Source: Cryptomeria japonica (taxonomy: Eukaryota; Streptophyta; Pinopsida; Cupressales; Cupressaceae). Taken from it: DNA of 64,000 bases. The stretch covers positions 233,602,733 through 233,666,732 of the forward strand of contig NC_081414.1 of assembly GCF_030272615.1 (NCBI RefSeq), in the 5' to 3' direction. Positions 37,918 through 49,199 of this stretch are shown here, in pieces. Every line of letters begins with the position of its first letter. The stretch's first letter is position 1. The position numbers and the translations under genes were made by a program. Under the pieces are notes generated by a model that saw nothing but the letters and a program-made list of their open reading frames with translations, had not been told where the DNA came from and searched no databases.

Positions 37918-38281
37918 GCTTATTAGACAATGCATATCTAATATCTATGATATACTTTTCACCATGGATAGTAGGGTCATAAATATCATGGTATTCATTA
38001 GTAAAACCTGGTATTTTAACCAGTTCGGTTAGGTCTATTTTTTTTCACTTGACTTCCTATTGAACTACTGCTTCCCGGTTTTCCCATCGCTGTTATTGTT
38101 GATAATTGAAAATAATGCTAGATAAAAGCCTGAAAATGCTAACCCTCAAATTGAACCACAAGATTAAAAAAAGTAAAAAATGCGGGATGTAGGTGCTCAA
38201 GATTTTACCCAAAATTTCTATTTCACTAGATTGACGCAGACAAACTCTGTTGCAACTTGCATTCCTCAATCTAGTAGCCAT
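37918..38281 (-). pseudogene. Broken 5' part of the G-patch gene
   Basis: From ATG 38085-38087 the frame reads MGKPGSSSSIGSQ. An A-run near 38045 then shifts it, and KIDLTELVKIPGFTNEYHDI..DPTIHGEKY..DIRYALSNK follows to 37920. The next codons are lost compared with the copy at 39.85-40.0 kb. A further ATG at 38279-38281 opens MATRLRNASCN, possibly an upstream exon. It is part of the 1.98-kb tandem duplication. Confidence 0.5.
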
Positions 38282-39844
38282 TTATGAATCTCCCTCGATT
38301 TACTAGTTTGTCCATGAAATGAAATACGATAATAATATATGAGTTGTGCTTATTTTGAAAACATTGAAAAGTACAAAAGTAATACCTAAAGGGCAAATTT
38401 TTTAGAATCTTGTTGTAATTTTATAAATTATTATTAATATTTATTCGCCGCCAAAGGACAAAAAATTCATTGCTTCAGTCTAAATTCTGAGGACAGTGTA
38501 CATGTTACCAGACTCAAGTGACGAGTCACTTTTCTGGACTGTTTTGAAGTCTTTTTAATCCTTTTCAACTTTTGCCTGAAATAGAGCTTAATTATAGATA
38601 ATTGAATGTAAAACGTTCAATTTCGGGTTGAGTTCTCAAAAATCTATTTACTTCCCACATTCGGGCTGAAATCCACCCTAAGTTGTTCATTTGTGCTCAT
38701 CCAACAAACAATGGTATCTGTTGTCAGTTGTCGTGGGTCCCATGACTTTTACAATTTTTTGGGCACGTCACCAGACTTGAGTCACTTTTTCCAGACTGTT
38801 TTTGCAGTTTTTTTAATCCTTTTCAACTTCCACCCGAAATAGACCTTTATAGACTTAGTTATAGTTAATTAAATGTAAAACGTTCAATTCTGGGAAAAGT
38901 TCTCACAAATGTGTTTACTTCCCACATTCGGGCCGAAATCCACCCTAAGTCATTGATCTGTGCTCATCCAACGGATGATGGTGTCTGTTGTCAGTTGTCG
39001 TGGGTCCTAGGACTTTTTCCTTTTTTTGGCCACGTCAACAGACATGAGTCACTTTTTGAGAATGGTGTAGAAGAACTTTTCATCCTTTTCAACTTCTGTT
39101 GAAATAGAGCTTATTAAATTTAATTAAGTATACATTATACAATTGCAAATTTATAATTTAACTATACTTAATTAAATGTTTATCATTTATGGAAGTCTTC
39201 TGTTAGAAGTTTGCAAAAGATGTTTATCATTCCCACATTCAGCCCAAAATACACCTCACGTCGTTGATCTGTACTCATCTAATGGACGACAATATATAAC
39301 TTTATAATGAATTAAACATACAATTTAAATATCTAATGTCAAAACTTGCATGATATTTCATTTTTTTAGCGATAATTTTTTTATTGTATTACTTGGAAAT
39401 AAATTATTACAAATATGCAAGTATAGGTGGTATAGTTAAACCACCAGAGTTCTGCCACCACAAAAACACCCCCAAGGGCCAAAACCACCATTCCCAACAA
39501 AAAATAAAACCCTACTACATGCAAAAAGTCTAGAATTCCAATTTGGCGTACCAAAATTTGTAGTAGACATCCCCCCATACATACAAAGTTGGGCTTGGGG
39601 AGAAAACGACCATGGAACAAAAAGATACAAACAGATTAACCTAGAAAATGCTTGTACTCTGGGTCATAATAAAATTCCGAGAGCCGCTTCATTGATTGGG
39701 TAGTCTCGGGTCTCGTCTGTAACTCTCGACCCACCTCTGCAGGTGCCACTTCATGAAGGACCATTAAAACCTCATCATACTGCATCAACCTTGCAAACAA
39801 TTTGGAGGCCTTCCACCCACGCCAAGCAAGAGCTCTGCATCTTT
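37923..39844. repeat. Tandem ~1.98-kb duplication, copy 1
   Basis: Aligns with 39901-41820 at an offset of 1976-1978 bases along its whole length, with scattered substitutions. From high to low coordinates it spans the 3' end of one small gene, its downstream spacer with three ~265-bp repeats, and the 5' end of the G-patch gene. Confidence 0.95.
38509..39296. repeat. Three ~265-bp tandem repeats in duplication copy 1
   Basis: Units start near 38509, 38771 and 39039 and share AGTCAC(T)TTTT, ATCCTTTTCAACTT, TCCCACATTCGG and GATCTGTGCTCATCCAA. The same triplet lies at 40484-41265 in copy 2, and a fragment lies at about 44469-44545. No coding frame. Confidence 0.85.
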
Positions 39845-40019
39845 GTTTTAACATTGTGTTGAAAACAGTAAATTTTGCCCTGCTTAGATATGCCGCCTTA
39901 TTAGACAATGCATATCTAATATCTATGACATAGTTTTCACCATGGATAACAGGGTCATAAATATCCTGGTATTCATTAGTAAAACCTGGTGCTTTAACCA
40001 GTTCAGTTAGGTCTATCTT
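39636..40019 (-). CDS. Chimeric reading frame made by the tandem duplication
   Basis: One uninterrupted minus-strand frame from KIDLTELVKAPGF (codon at 40017-40019) through IDIRYALSNKAAYLSRAK to FNTML, the N-terminal part of the G-patch gene. It continues directly into KQRCRALAWRGWKASKLFAR, LHEVAP.. and EYKHFLG, the C-terminal part of the small gene at 41.6-42.2 kb, and then stops. No good ATG lies in this frame; the MGKLGSSSS start at about 40064 is out of frame by an A-run change. It looks like a fusion created by recombination, probably not expressed. Confidence 0.55.
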   Translation of the reverse strand, partial: KIDLTELVKAPGFTNEYQDIYDPVIHGENYVIDIRYALSNKAAYLSRAKFTVFNTMLKQRCRALAWRGWKASKLFARLMQYDEVLMVLHEVAPAEVGRELQTRPETTQSMKRLSEFYYDPEYKHFLG

Positions 40020-41820
40020 TTTTTCACTTGGCTTCCTATTGAACTACTGCTTCCTAGTTTCCCCATTGTTGTTATTGTTGATAATTCAAAATAATGCTAG
40101 ATAGAAGCCTAAAAATGCTAACCCTCAAATTGAACCATGAGATTAAAAAAAGTAAAAAATGCGGGATGTAGGTGTTCTAGATTTTACCCAAAATTTCTAT
40201 TTCACTAGATTAACGCAAACAAACTCTGTTGCAACTTGCATTCCTCAATCTAGTAGCCATTTATGAATCTCCCTTGATTTACTAGTTTGTCCATGAAATG
40301 AAATACAATAATAATATATGAGTCGTGCTTATTTTGAAAACACTGAAAAGTACAAAAGTAATACCTAAGGGCAAAATTTCTAGAATCGTGTTGTAATTTT
40401 ATAAATTATTATTAATATCTATTCGCCACCAAAGGACAAAAAGTTCATTTCTTTAGTCTAAATTTGAGGACAGTGTACACATCACCAGACTTGAGTGACG
40501 AGTCACTTTTCTGGACTGTTTTGAAGTCTTTTTAATCCTTTTCGACTTTTGCCCGAAATAGAGCTTAATTATAGATAATTAAATGTAAAACGTTCAATTC
40601 TGGGTCGAGTTCTCAAAAATGTGTTTACTTTCCACATTCGGGCCGAAATCCACCCTAAGTCATTCATCTGTGCTCATCTAACAAACGATGGTATCTGTTG
40701 TTAGTTGTCATGGATCCCATGACTTTTGCAATTTTTTGGGCACATCACCAGACTTGAGTCACTTTTTCCAGACTGTTTTTGTAGTCTATTTAATCCTTTT
40801 CAACTTCCACCCAGAATAGACCTTTATAGACTTAATTATAGTTAATTAAATGTAAAATGTTCAATTCTAGGCAAAGTTCTCACAAATGTGTTTACTTCCC
40901 ACATTTAGGCCAAAATCCACCCTAAGTCATTGATCTGTGCTCATCCAACAGATGATGGTGTTTGTTGTCAGTTGTCATGGGTCCTAGGACTTTTGCCTTT
41001 TTCGGCCACGTCAATAGACATGAGTCACTTTTTGAGAATGGTGTAGAAGACCTTTTCATCCTTTTCAACTTCTGCCAAAATAGAGCTTATTAAATTTAAT
41101 TAAGTATACATTATACAATTGCAAATTTATAATTTATCTGTACTTAATTAAATGTTTATCATTTATGGAAGTCTTTTGTTAGAGGTTTGCAAAAAATGTT
41201 TATCGTTCTCACATTCGGCCCGAAATACAGCTCACATCGTTGATCTATGCTCATCCAATGGATGATAATATATAACTTTATAATGAATTAAATATACAAT
41301 TTCAATATCTAATGTCAAAACTTGCATGATATTTCATTTTTTTAGTGATAATTTTTGTATTGTATTACTTGGAAATAAAATATTACAAATATGCAAGTAT
41401 AGGTGGTATAGTAAAGCCACCAGAGTTCTACCACCACAAAAACAACCCCAAGGACCAAAACCACCATTCCCAACAAAAAATCAAACCCTACTACATGTAA
41501 AAAGCCCAGAATTCCAATTCGGCATACCAAAATTTGTAGCAGACATCCCCCCATACATACAAAGTTGGGCTTGGGGAGAAAACAGACATGGAACAAAAAG
41601 ATACAAACAGATTAACCTAGAAACGGCCTATACTCCGAGTCATAATAGAATTCAAAGAGTCGCTTCATTGCTTGGGTAGTCTCGTGTCTCAGTCGCAACT
41701 CTCAACCCACCTCTAGACGTGCCACTTCATGAAGGACCGTTAAAACCTCATCACACTGCATCAATCTTGCAAACAATTTGAAGGCCTTCCACCCACGCCA
41801 AGCAAGAGCTCTGCATCTTT
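39901..41820. repeat. Tandem ~1.98-kb duplication, copy 2
   Basis: Partner of 37923-39844. The 56-base junction at 39845-39900 is not spacer: on the minus strand it continues the frame of the G-patch gene (AAYLSRAKFTVFNTML) and then joins the 3' part of the small gene at LK(Q/E)RCRALAW. The breakpoint lies in a short similarity (TTAAAACAAAG against TTGAAGGAAAG). Confidence 0.95.
40484..41265. repeat. Three ~265-bp tandem repeats in duplication copy 2
   Basis: Units start near 40484, 40748 and 41014, matching those at 38509-39296 one for one. The triplet therefore existed before the 1.98-kb duplication. Confidence 0.85.
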
Positions 41821-42221
41821 CCTTCAAATCATCATTAGCCCATTGAATGAGTGGTAGTGAGGCTACCAAACTAGCCACCCCTGTCTCATGAACAATGCCC
41901 ACCTTCGGGACCACATGAGCACACACACTCTCCAGATTTAACAGGTAGTGCCCATCAATAACAACTCTGAAGGCATTTTTTACCGTGTCCACCTCGTCCT
42001 CAAATAGGAAACCCCTAGCGGTAATCAATGAATATGCCTCAATGTTTGTCCTATAGCGATGACCTACATGGACAATTTCCTCTCCCAAGAACATTTTTCA
42101 CACTCTCATACAACTGCTCATCCTTAAACAAGAACAAACCTTTCAGCCTCCTATCTGTAAATTGTTCGAGAAATGGGACTAATTTCTTATCAGTATGAAA
42201 GGAGAAATTGGCTTCCATGTT
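41620..42221 (-). pseudogene. Small unrecognised protein, possible relative of 43.6-44.0 kb gene
   Basis: Starting at an ATG near 42220 (MEANFSFHTDKKLVPFLEQF), the frame runs with DEQLYESVKNVLG, a one-base shift near 42085, EEIVHVGHRYRTNIEAYSLI, DEVDTVKNAFRVV, HVVPKVGIVHETG, DDLKERCRALAWRGWKAFKL and a stop at 41702. Homology with the chimeric frame continues past it to about 41620. The predicted length is about 200 residues, mostly helical. Similar spacing of SVxxxxG, RYR, DxVD and EVGxGI-like words is seen in the 43.6-kb protein. No known domain. Confidence 0.45.
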
Positions 42222-43608
42222 GCTTAAAAAACCCAAGATATTGGCAAATGTTGCAAGTGCAGATAGTATGATACTAATACTTATAATCCAGCCAAGATTT
42301 AAACACCTCTCACTCAATTCTAATTTTTTACATCCAACAGCAGTGGCCATCGGCATTAATCACAAACTCTACCATCATTCCTCTGCACGCACTTGTTCAA
42401 CTACATAATTCGTAGACACAAGGCAACATTAAAGCCACATAAAGGCTAAATGTTAACCATTCACTTTCATGACAGTGATGTGTGTACCATAGGTCCATAA
42501 GGCAATATCAGTGCATATCCATTGCCAGTTCCTGTGGGTCTCATTATACATAGGATTTCTGCCACCCAAACACCATGCCACCTAACGCTTCATCATCCCA
42601 TTGGCCATAGCCTTTGTTAATTGTTTCGTGTCAATGTTCAATGTACATGTATCTAGTTAGTTGGAATTTTTTTTATATTCAAATTATGCAGAAAAAATTA
42701 CAACAAGTAAGTTGGACTTTTAATTCACTTGTTTTTCGTGAGATAAACATCTTTTTTTATATATTTATAAAATTATAATCAATGATAATCAATGTACAAA
42801 TAATTAATGGAACAAATTGGATTTTTTTATATATATTAAATATAGAGGAAGAAACATTACATAAAAAGGATCACTATATTAAATTTATTTCTATTGTTTA
42901 ACAAAATATTTAAATAACGTAGCTGATAGACATTGTGATCCTTATTGGATGCTATCACTTGCAGCCAATCCTTGAAATTATTATTTTTCAAATACTTCTT
43001 TGTCAAGCACTTCAAATATATTTTAGAAAAGGTTGTCTAATAAGTGACATTGAGTTTGTTCTTTAACTTTAGAGAAGAAATTAGAATAGACCTTCTATTT
43101 TTTGGGGGTGAAAATTAAATCTTATATCCACACAAATTAATAACTATTTAAGCTATTTCAAAACAAAATGATTATGCTAAGTATCTTTCCATGGCATGAT
43201 GGCAGCAAAAAATAGTAAAATGAAATAGAGAGCATTTTTATATCCATAAAAGGCAAACTGAAACAAACTGGAATTTGCAAAATTATCATTAATATGTATG
43301 TTTCACAAATTTACAATTTTTACATGTTTGAGTCCCTCAAAAACTTTTAAGCCAGAATGAGTGAGCCTATGAGGTTACAAGGAAATAGCCAAAAAAAAAA
43401 GACTACTAGCGGGTCAGGGCTAGGGCACAAGTAGTGGACACATTCATGGTTTACCCTAAGAATCTCGCCCTCCCTCCATGTATAATTCTTCAGACATTAT
43501 AAGCTATGAGAATTCTCCAAGCCAACTGTAGTTTGGAAAGTCGTCCAGGAGGAACCATTTCTGGAGAAAGTCCCTACCAATCCGTGCCCATTTCCTATGA
43601 TGCGTCAA
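42222..43608. other. No gene seen
   Basis: AT-rich spacer between two possibly related minus-strand genes. There is no tandem repeat. A short open extension at 42222-42356 upstream of the ATG of the first gene is probably not coding. Confidence 0.5.
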
Positions 43609-44031
43609 CTACTCTGCATTCAGGTTCAAAAGAAACAGTTTCCTGGCCATCGACATTGTTTGGTTAGGGAGGAGAAGCTTGGTTAATTCATTCATCCAAG
43701 GGATCCCCACCCCTACTTCTGCAAAGATGACAATAGTAATGTCGTCTCCAAGGAAGTCTTCTTTAAACACCTTCCTTAACAACATCAAATTATCCACCTT
43801 GTCTCCTCTGAGGTCCAGAAGAGACACCAAGAACCGAGACGCAACGTCCGTGGTAACGCGGTATCTATTTTCATTATGCAGAAAATCTCTGTGCAACAAC
43901 ATCCTCACAACCTCATTAGTGGACATCCCAACCTCCTTACAGACTGATTGGAGGGTGGGGTCTCTAATGGAGCCCAAAAAGGCCCTCTGGTTCTCTGCAG
44001 AAATGCTTCTCAAGCGGATAGGAGTGTCCAT
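43609..44031 (-). CDS. Small intact unrecognised protein (140 aa)
   Basis: An intact minus-strand frame from ATG 44029-44031 (MDTPIRLRSISAENQRAFLG) to a stop at 43609. It is predicted mostly helical, with no signal peptide or membrane segment. Words: DPTLQSVCKEVGMSTNEVVR, HNENRYRVTTDVA, RGDKVDNLMLLRKVF, FAEVGVGIPW, and a tail MARKLFLLNLNAE. It resembles the gene at 41.6-42.2 kb in length, strand and spaced motifs, but weakly. A TATA-like box lies about 130 bases upstream. It is one of very few uninterrupted frames in the window, and I do not recognise the family. Confidence 0.5.
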   Translation of the reverse strand: MDTPIRLRSISAENQRAFLGSIRDPTLQSVCKEVGMSTNEVVRMLLHRDFLHNENRYRVTTDVASRFLVSLLDLRGDKVDNLMLLRKVFKEDFLGDDITIVIFAEVGVGIPWMNELTKLLLPNQTMSMARKLFLLNLNAE

Positions 44032-44160
44032 CTTCAAAAATCAGAATGCTAAATTAAACAACCTGAGCCTATAGACCTAAACCAGAGGCAGAATTTAAAT
44101 ACCGTGAGATCTAATGATTTATCTACCAAAGGCTAATTGAAGGTGAAAGAAGCAGAGATC

Positions 44161-44171
44161 CTATATAAATA
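44161..44171 (-). promoter_or_regulatory. TATA-like box upstream of 140-aa frame
   Basis: On the minus strand TATTTATATAG lies about 130 bases before the ATG at 44031, a plausible plant TATA position with a ~100-base leader. AT-rich surroundings make chance likely. Confidence 0.3.
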
Positions 44172-46488
44172 GCTGAAGCTCTTGATTATAACACTTCCTT
44201 CTCTAACCCTATTAATTCCTTTAATTTTTTAAAAATCTTTCGTATATCTCTGCAAATCTTTCCCATAAATGCACTAGTGTGCAAAATTGGAAACAACTAT
44301 AAACCAATACCAAGTACCACATTGGAAGTCATGGGTGCAGAGTGGATTGCAGCTAGTGACTAGACATATATTAAATGAGCAACATTATCGACCGTGACAT
44401 TTGATATGTGTCTATTGAATCCAATTCCATTCTGAGCACTTTCTGGTGAACTACCTTCTCTTCATAAATTTTGGCTGAAATAAAACATTAGTCATTGATC
44501 TACGATCATCAAATGGTTTAAAATCATTGATGGATTTTAGGTACGTGTCACCCTTCACGTGTCAAAGAGGTTGTGCTTATCAATACACCATGCAGAGTCT
44601 GGACTCAATGTGATGTACTGATGTGATGTGATGTGCCTTGTCTATTAATGGCAATGAATTCATGAAATTGCTAATAAAATATATATTTTTCCATAAATAA
44701 CAAAATATTAGCCAAATAAATTAAATAGTTTTCAAGCGGTGGATAAAAAATTTCCAATACACTTAAATAATTTTTCCTTCGAAGTAAAAATTTTCGCCCA
44801 TACAATTATATATTTGTTCCTTTAAACGAAAATTATTCACCTCCTACAATATATATTTTGCCCACATAACAAGGTATTATTTGCCATAATTTTATGGAAC
44901 TTTCGTACCCTAGAAAAAAATCGGCAATACAAAATAATTTTTTTTCCTATTTTGAAAAAAAAAATCGCCATCAATATGAAAATTTCCCCCAAAAAATAAT
45001 GTCTGATTCACCAGGATTTTACACTTTTTCCCGATGGTGGTTTCTTAAAGTTAACCCTACTCATTATCACTTGGATTACATATTGACAAGTTTTGAGATA
45101 TATTAATCATATGTTAAACATAATAAAAATAAATTTCCACTAATATAGATTGAACATTATGAACAATAATCCTAATAGGAATGTAGTTATTCCCAAATAA
45201 AATATTTTCATTATTCTTTGCAGCAGTTGACTCAAATATTTCACAATACATTGATGACAACTCCACACCTTCAAACTTATCAAATATAATATCCTCATCC
45301 ATATTTTAAAAAAGAAAAAGAAAGAATGACTCCTCCAAATAGAAAGTCATCATATTTTTAAAAAACAATTTAAATTTTAAAAATAATTAATTATCAATAT
45401 TGTGAATTTCATTCATGACTTCAATTTTTTCAGAGTCGTGAAATTTTGAAAGGAATAACAATAAATATTAAGGGTAATTGGATGATTGAAAAAAATAGAG
45501 AAATGATCACTTAATAAAGGTTCTTTCGTAATTAGGGCTTATTTTCAATAAATTAATAAAAAAATTCATGCCTTCAAAAGTTAGCCAATAAAACCTAAAA
45601 CTATAATTACAAGTTCCTTACAAAGTATCTAATCTTGTGCAATTTCTAGAACTTGGTAATTTAACCCTTTTTCAATGTTGGTAGGATACACTCCAACTAC
45701 TACAAGGTCATTTTTGGGCTCAAATATTTCTTGATTGACTTGAAATTGCAATTGCAATTTCATTTTAATTATTAAATATTTATTCAATTGAAGAATTCAT
45801 ATACTAACTTCAGAACTTGAGATTTTAATGCACCCAATTTTCTTCAATCTTTTTGTTTTACAGTTGAAAAATATGGCATCTCTACTTAAATGAAAGAAAA
45901 ACGCCTAGAAAATGAGGCTTAATCAATTTCTAATGCAATACATCACTTTTGACTTGCACAATGTTTTTTTAAAACTAAAAATAGTTTATGACTATCAACA
46001 TAAATTGGTGACTTCATTTTGATGAGTTTATATGTACTCTACCGACTAGGGATATTTAAGAGCAATGCCAAACAATGTGAACATTTGATGTCTCAATATG
46101 AACTATTTAAACTATAAATTAATTAAAAAAATTAACGATGTGTTCTTGTTATAAAAAATAAAAAAATTGTGAGGTCATAGTATGATTAGCAAAGCCATAT
46201 TTAGAAACCCACACCTAGCTAGGCATAATGGATTAGCTACAAAGAAATATTCCTCCAAAGGATCTATCAAGGTAAGAATCAATGATATCATAAACATCAT
46301 TGAAAAAGAATGAATATCAACAAAGAACTCAAACATGTAGTTGTTGAGAGAAGATGTGTTTGAGTCGCTATTTAGATATGCCACTAACTATAACTATACA
46401 TTTTGAGCACCATCAATGGGAGAAAAGGAAACTATAGATGGAGGTGGAGCCTACAATTCTAAAATAAATGATATAAAATATTTAGAGG
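44172..46488. other. AT-rich repeat-like region, no gene
   Basis: Contains a fragment of the 265-bp repeat (44469-44545), TTCGCC/TTTGCC-type words at 44785-44960, and at 45600-46060 sequence matching the dispersed repeat at 28540-29000. No credible coding frame. Confidence 0.5.
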
Positions 46489-46505
46489 TTGGGTGAAGCT
46501 AAGTT

Positions 46506-48013
46506 TTTGATTAGGATAAACAAGTTTTGAGGGGACCAAAAACCCCGTACAACAAGTTTTGAGGGGACCAAAAACCCCGTACAACAAGTTTTGAAGGGAC
46601 TTGAAACCCTCGAATTTTTCATAGATCCGGAACCAACAAAGGGACGCTGCAAAGATATGAATCAAAATTAAACAGTAGCAAAGCCACAACCAAAACTAGC
46701 CTTGTGGCATCGAACCAATGCCAGCCAGTCAACAAAGTAACCAGATACAACTCAAGCTAGCAAAAAAAACATATCTAAATCAACTTATAGATATAAAAGA
46801 AGAGATCAAGGGTTTATCTAGCACCCTTAGCCAACAATAAAGGGTTTTCCCAAGCTCCCTTAACATGTAACAAAGTTTATAGGATACCAACAACAAAAAC
46901 GGATCCTAACCAAAAACAAAAACTGGCCAAACTGGGCCCTTGAAAACTACCAACATCCAGCTTGTCCTTGAAAAGAACAAAGAAAAAAGGCATTTTCTAG
47001 GATCCCTCAACCATGAAAGTGGGTTTTTGAAGGCTCCAAAAACCTAAAAGGGTTTTACCAAGGCACCCAAAACCTTCAGCATAAATAACCACCATGAACC
47101 AGTTGTTCTAGGCAAAGCAAGAAGCATCCATCTCCACCTCGGTAGGAGCTCGGTCTCCTCCCGCCACATCCATCTCCCCCTCCATAGAAGATAGAACCAC
47201 CTCAATAGGAATGAAATGAAAAAACACCAAGCTCCAAATTAACTAGCCAAAACCAGGTCGTGGAGCCATGAGAGAGAAAGAAATAAGGACCCATCCTCTA
47301 AAATAAGAAAATAGGGGTTATCATAAATATTTCAAGGCCAAAAAAATCCACTCCATGGGGTTTTGGAAGGATCCCCAAACCCAAAGTGATGGGTTTTAAC
47401 TTGGCTCCCAGAACCAAGAAATAAAAACCCCAAACAAAAAGTCTAAGAAAAACAACCATCCCAAACCTCTTCATGTAGCTACTCATGGGAAGATAAGAAA
47501 GACTCAACTCCACCTCAATAGGAGTTGGGATCACCTCAAAAGCTCCCCCTGCAACCATCACATGAGAAAGAAAACAAAAAGAGGAATTGAGAAAGAAAAC
47601 AAACCCTAGTCCAACCTCTAGAATGGAGAGGACCAGGCCCCCAAACCTTGTGCAAGGTAGCAACAGCAGAGTGCCTCTCCCACAAGAAAATTGAGCCACA
47701 TGGGACCAAACATCACTGTAGATACAAAGAGGATTAGAAGCAAAACAAACCCCACACCCCTCCACGCAGGAAGAGAAGGTTCCACACCAGGTGAAAAACC
47801 CCCCAAAAACATGTCGGTTGCACCCCTCACAGACCCTACCGCAAACTTCAAAAAGCCTTTGGACCCCACCAAAGGGGAAAACCGCACGCAAGGTAGAGGC
47901 AAACACAAAAGCCACGGAGGGTCTTGCACCCAGATCATTTTTTGCCTCATCTGAATCTCTCTCATCCTCACCCTCACTGCCCTCTTCAATGGCAGAAACC
48001 CTAGCACTCCCGC
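46506..48013 (-). mobile_element. Internally deleted LINE, 1,508 bp, 17-bp target duplication
   Basis: Flanked by TTGGGTGAAGCTAAGTT at 46489-46505 and 48014-48030. On the minus strand it starts GCGGGAGTGCTAGGGTTTC, encodes an acidic ORF1-like N-terminus (EEGSEGEDERDSDEAKNDLG), then FASTLRAVFPFGG. It ends in TTGTTTATCCTAATCAAA with a 3' region rich in GTTTTTGG...CCCTCAAAAC, like plant L1 3' ends. RT is absent, so it moved in trans or was deleted earlier. The frame 47298-47915 is the degenerate body. The target site lies just upstream of the Copia integrase homology. Confidence 0.75.
46521..46600. repeat. 32-bp tandem repeat at LINE 3' end
   Basis: Units starting CAAGTTTTGAGGGGACC at 46521, 46553 and 46585 (the last partial), in the 3' end of the LINE derivative. 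Confidence 0.9.
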
Positions 48014-49199
48014 TTGGGTGAAGCTAAGTTAGTTTTCAATTTGTAGGACAATTCCAAATGATAGAAAAAATAAATTTCATGCTCAAGTTTTGTAACTTGA
48101 TGACAGTTTTTGGGGAGAAATATTTTATAGCAATAAAAAATTGACTAATATCTTAGAAGCAATATACCTAAAAGAAGCATGGTCAAGAAGGAAACCAATA
48201 GTTCGACACTGAATTTTTTTTGGGAGCACTGCCTATAGACACATTCCAAGATCGATAACAAAAGAAAATGTGATGATAATGAGCAAAAAAGAATCATTTT
48301 TGGTTAAATAAATCTAATAAAGTGTATCAATGATATGATCCTAAGGCAAATAAAATTCCATTACTAGAGATGTCAAATTTGAAGAAGAGTGTCACCTTTA
48401 AATGTTCACCATGTTGATTTGTTAAAAGATAGATATTATAGTTGCACATCTTCATTCTCACCAAATTTTTTTGAACTAGAATTAGAAATCCCTATTGAAT
48501 CTATAGAAGAAAGAGAAGAAATTTATGATTCCAAATTAAAGCTCAATGTTCACTCCACAATCTAATGTTCCTCTAAGGAGATTATAACGAGCTAGGAGGA
48601 CATATATTAAGTCGCAAGACTGAGGTCAATTATGCATGAATGTCAAATATTTTAACTATTCATGAACTGAGCACCTTTGATAAATCAATAAAGGAATAAA
48701 ACTAGAAAAATGTGATGAATCGAGAGATAAATTCAATTAATTAATCAAAACCAAACATGCGCATTAATTGGTTTATTTATTGGAAAGAAAGTCATTGATT
48801 GTAAATGGGAATTCAAAATCCAGTTCAAATTTAATTTGTTCAATTTACAATCACAAATAAAAATTGATAGTGAAAGACTAAAAACAAATTGAAGGTGTTA
48901 ATTATGAGAAAACCATTGCTTCAGTTGCAAATTTGGTCAAAATTAGAATATTGATAGCATGTGCTTCCCATCTTAACTAGGAAATTCACCAAATGAATAT
49001 AAAAATTATATTCCTAATTGGACATTTAATAGAGGATGTATATGTCAAACAACCTCCTAGTTTTGTTGAAAAAGAAAAGGAACCCATGGTGTATCAATTA
49101 AAAAAGGAGGCACGGTATGGTTTGAAACAAGTCCTACAAGCTTGGTTGTTTAAAATTGATAAGTAATTTCTTCAAAGGTTATTTAAAAAATCTAATGTT

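Noticed and set aside
37923-41820. The two 1.98-kb copies as LTRs of one retroelement
   Set aside because: They are directly adjacent with only a coding junction between, no primer-binding site, and no TG...CA ends.
47298-47915. 205-codon minus-strand frame as a new membrane protein
   Set aside because: It lies in the degenerate ORF1 body of a LINE derivative with a 17-bp target duplication; its hydrophobic look comes from shifted frames.
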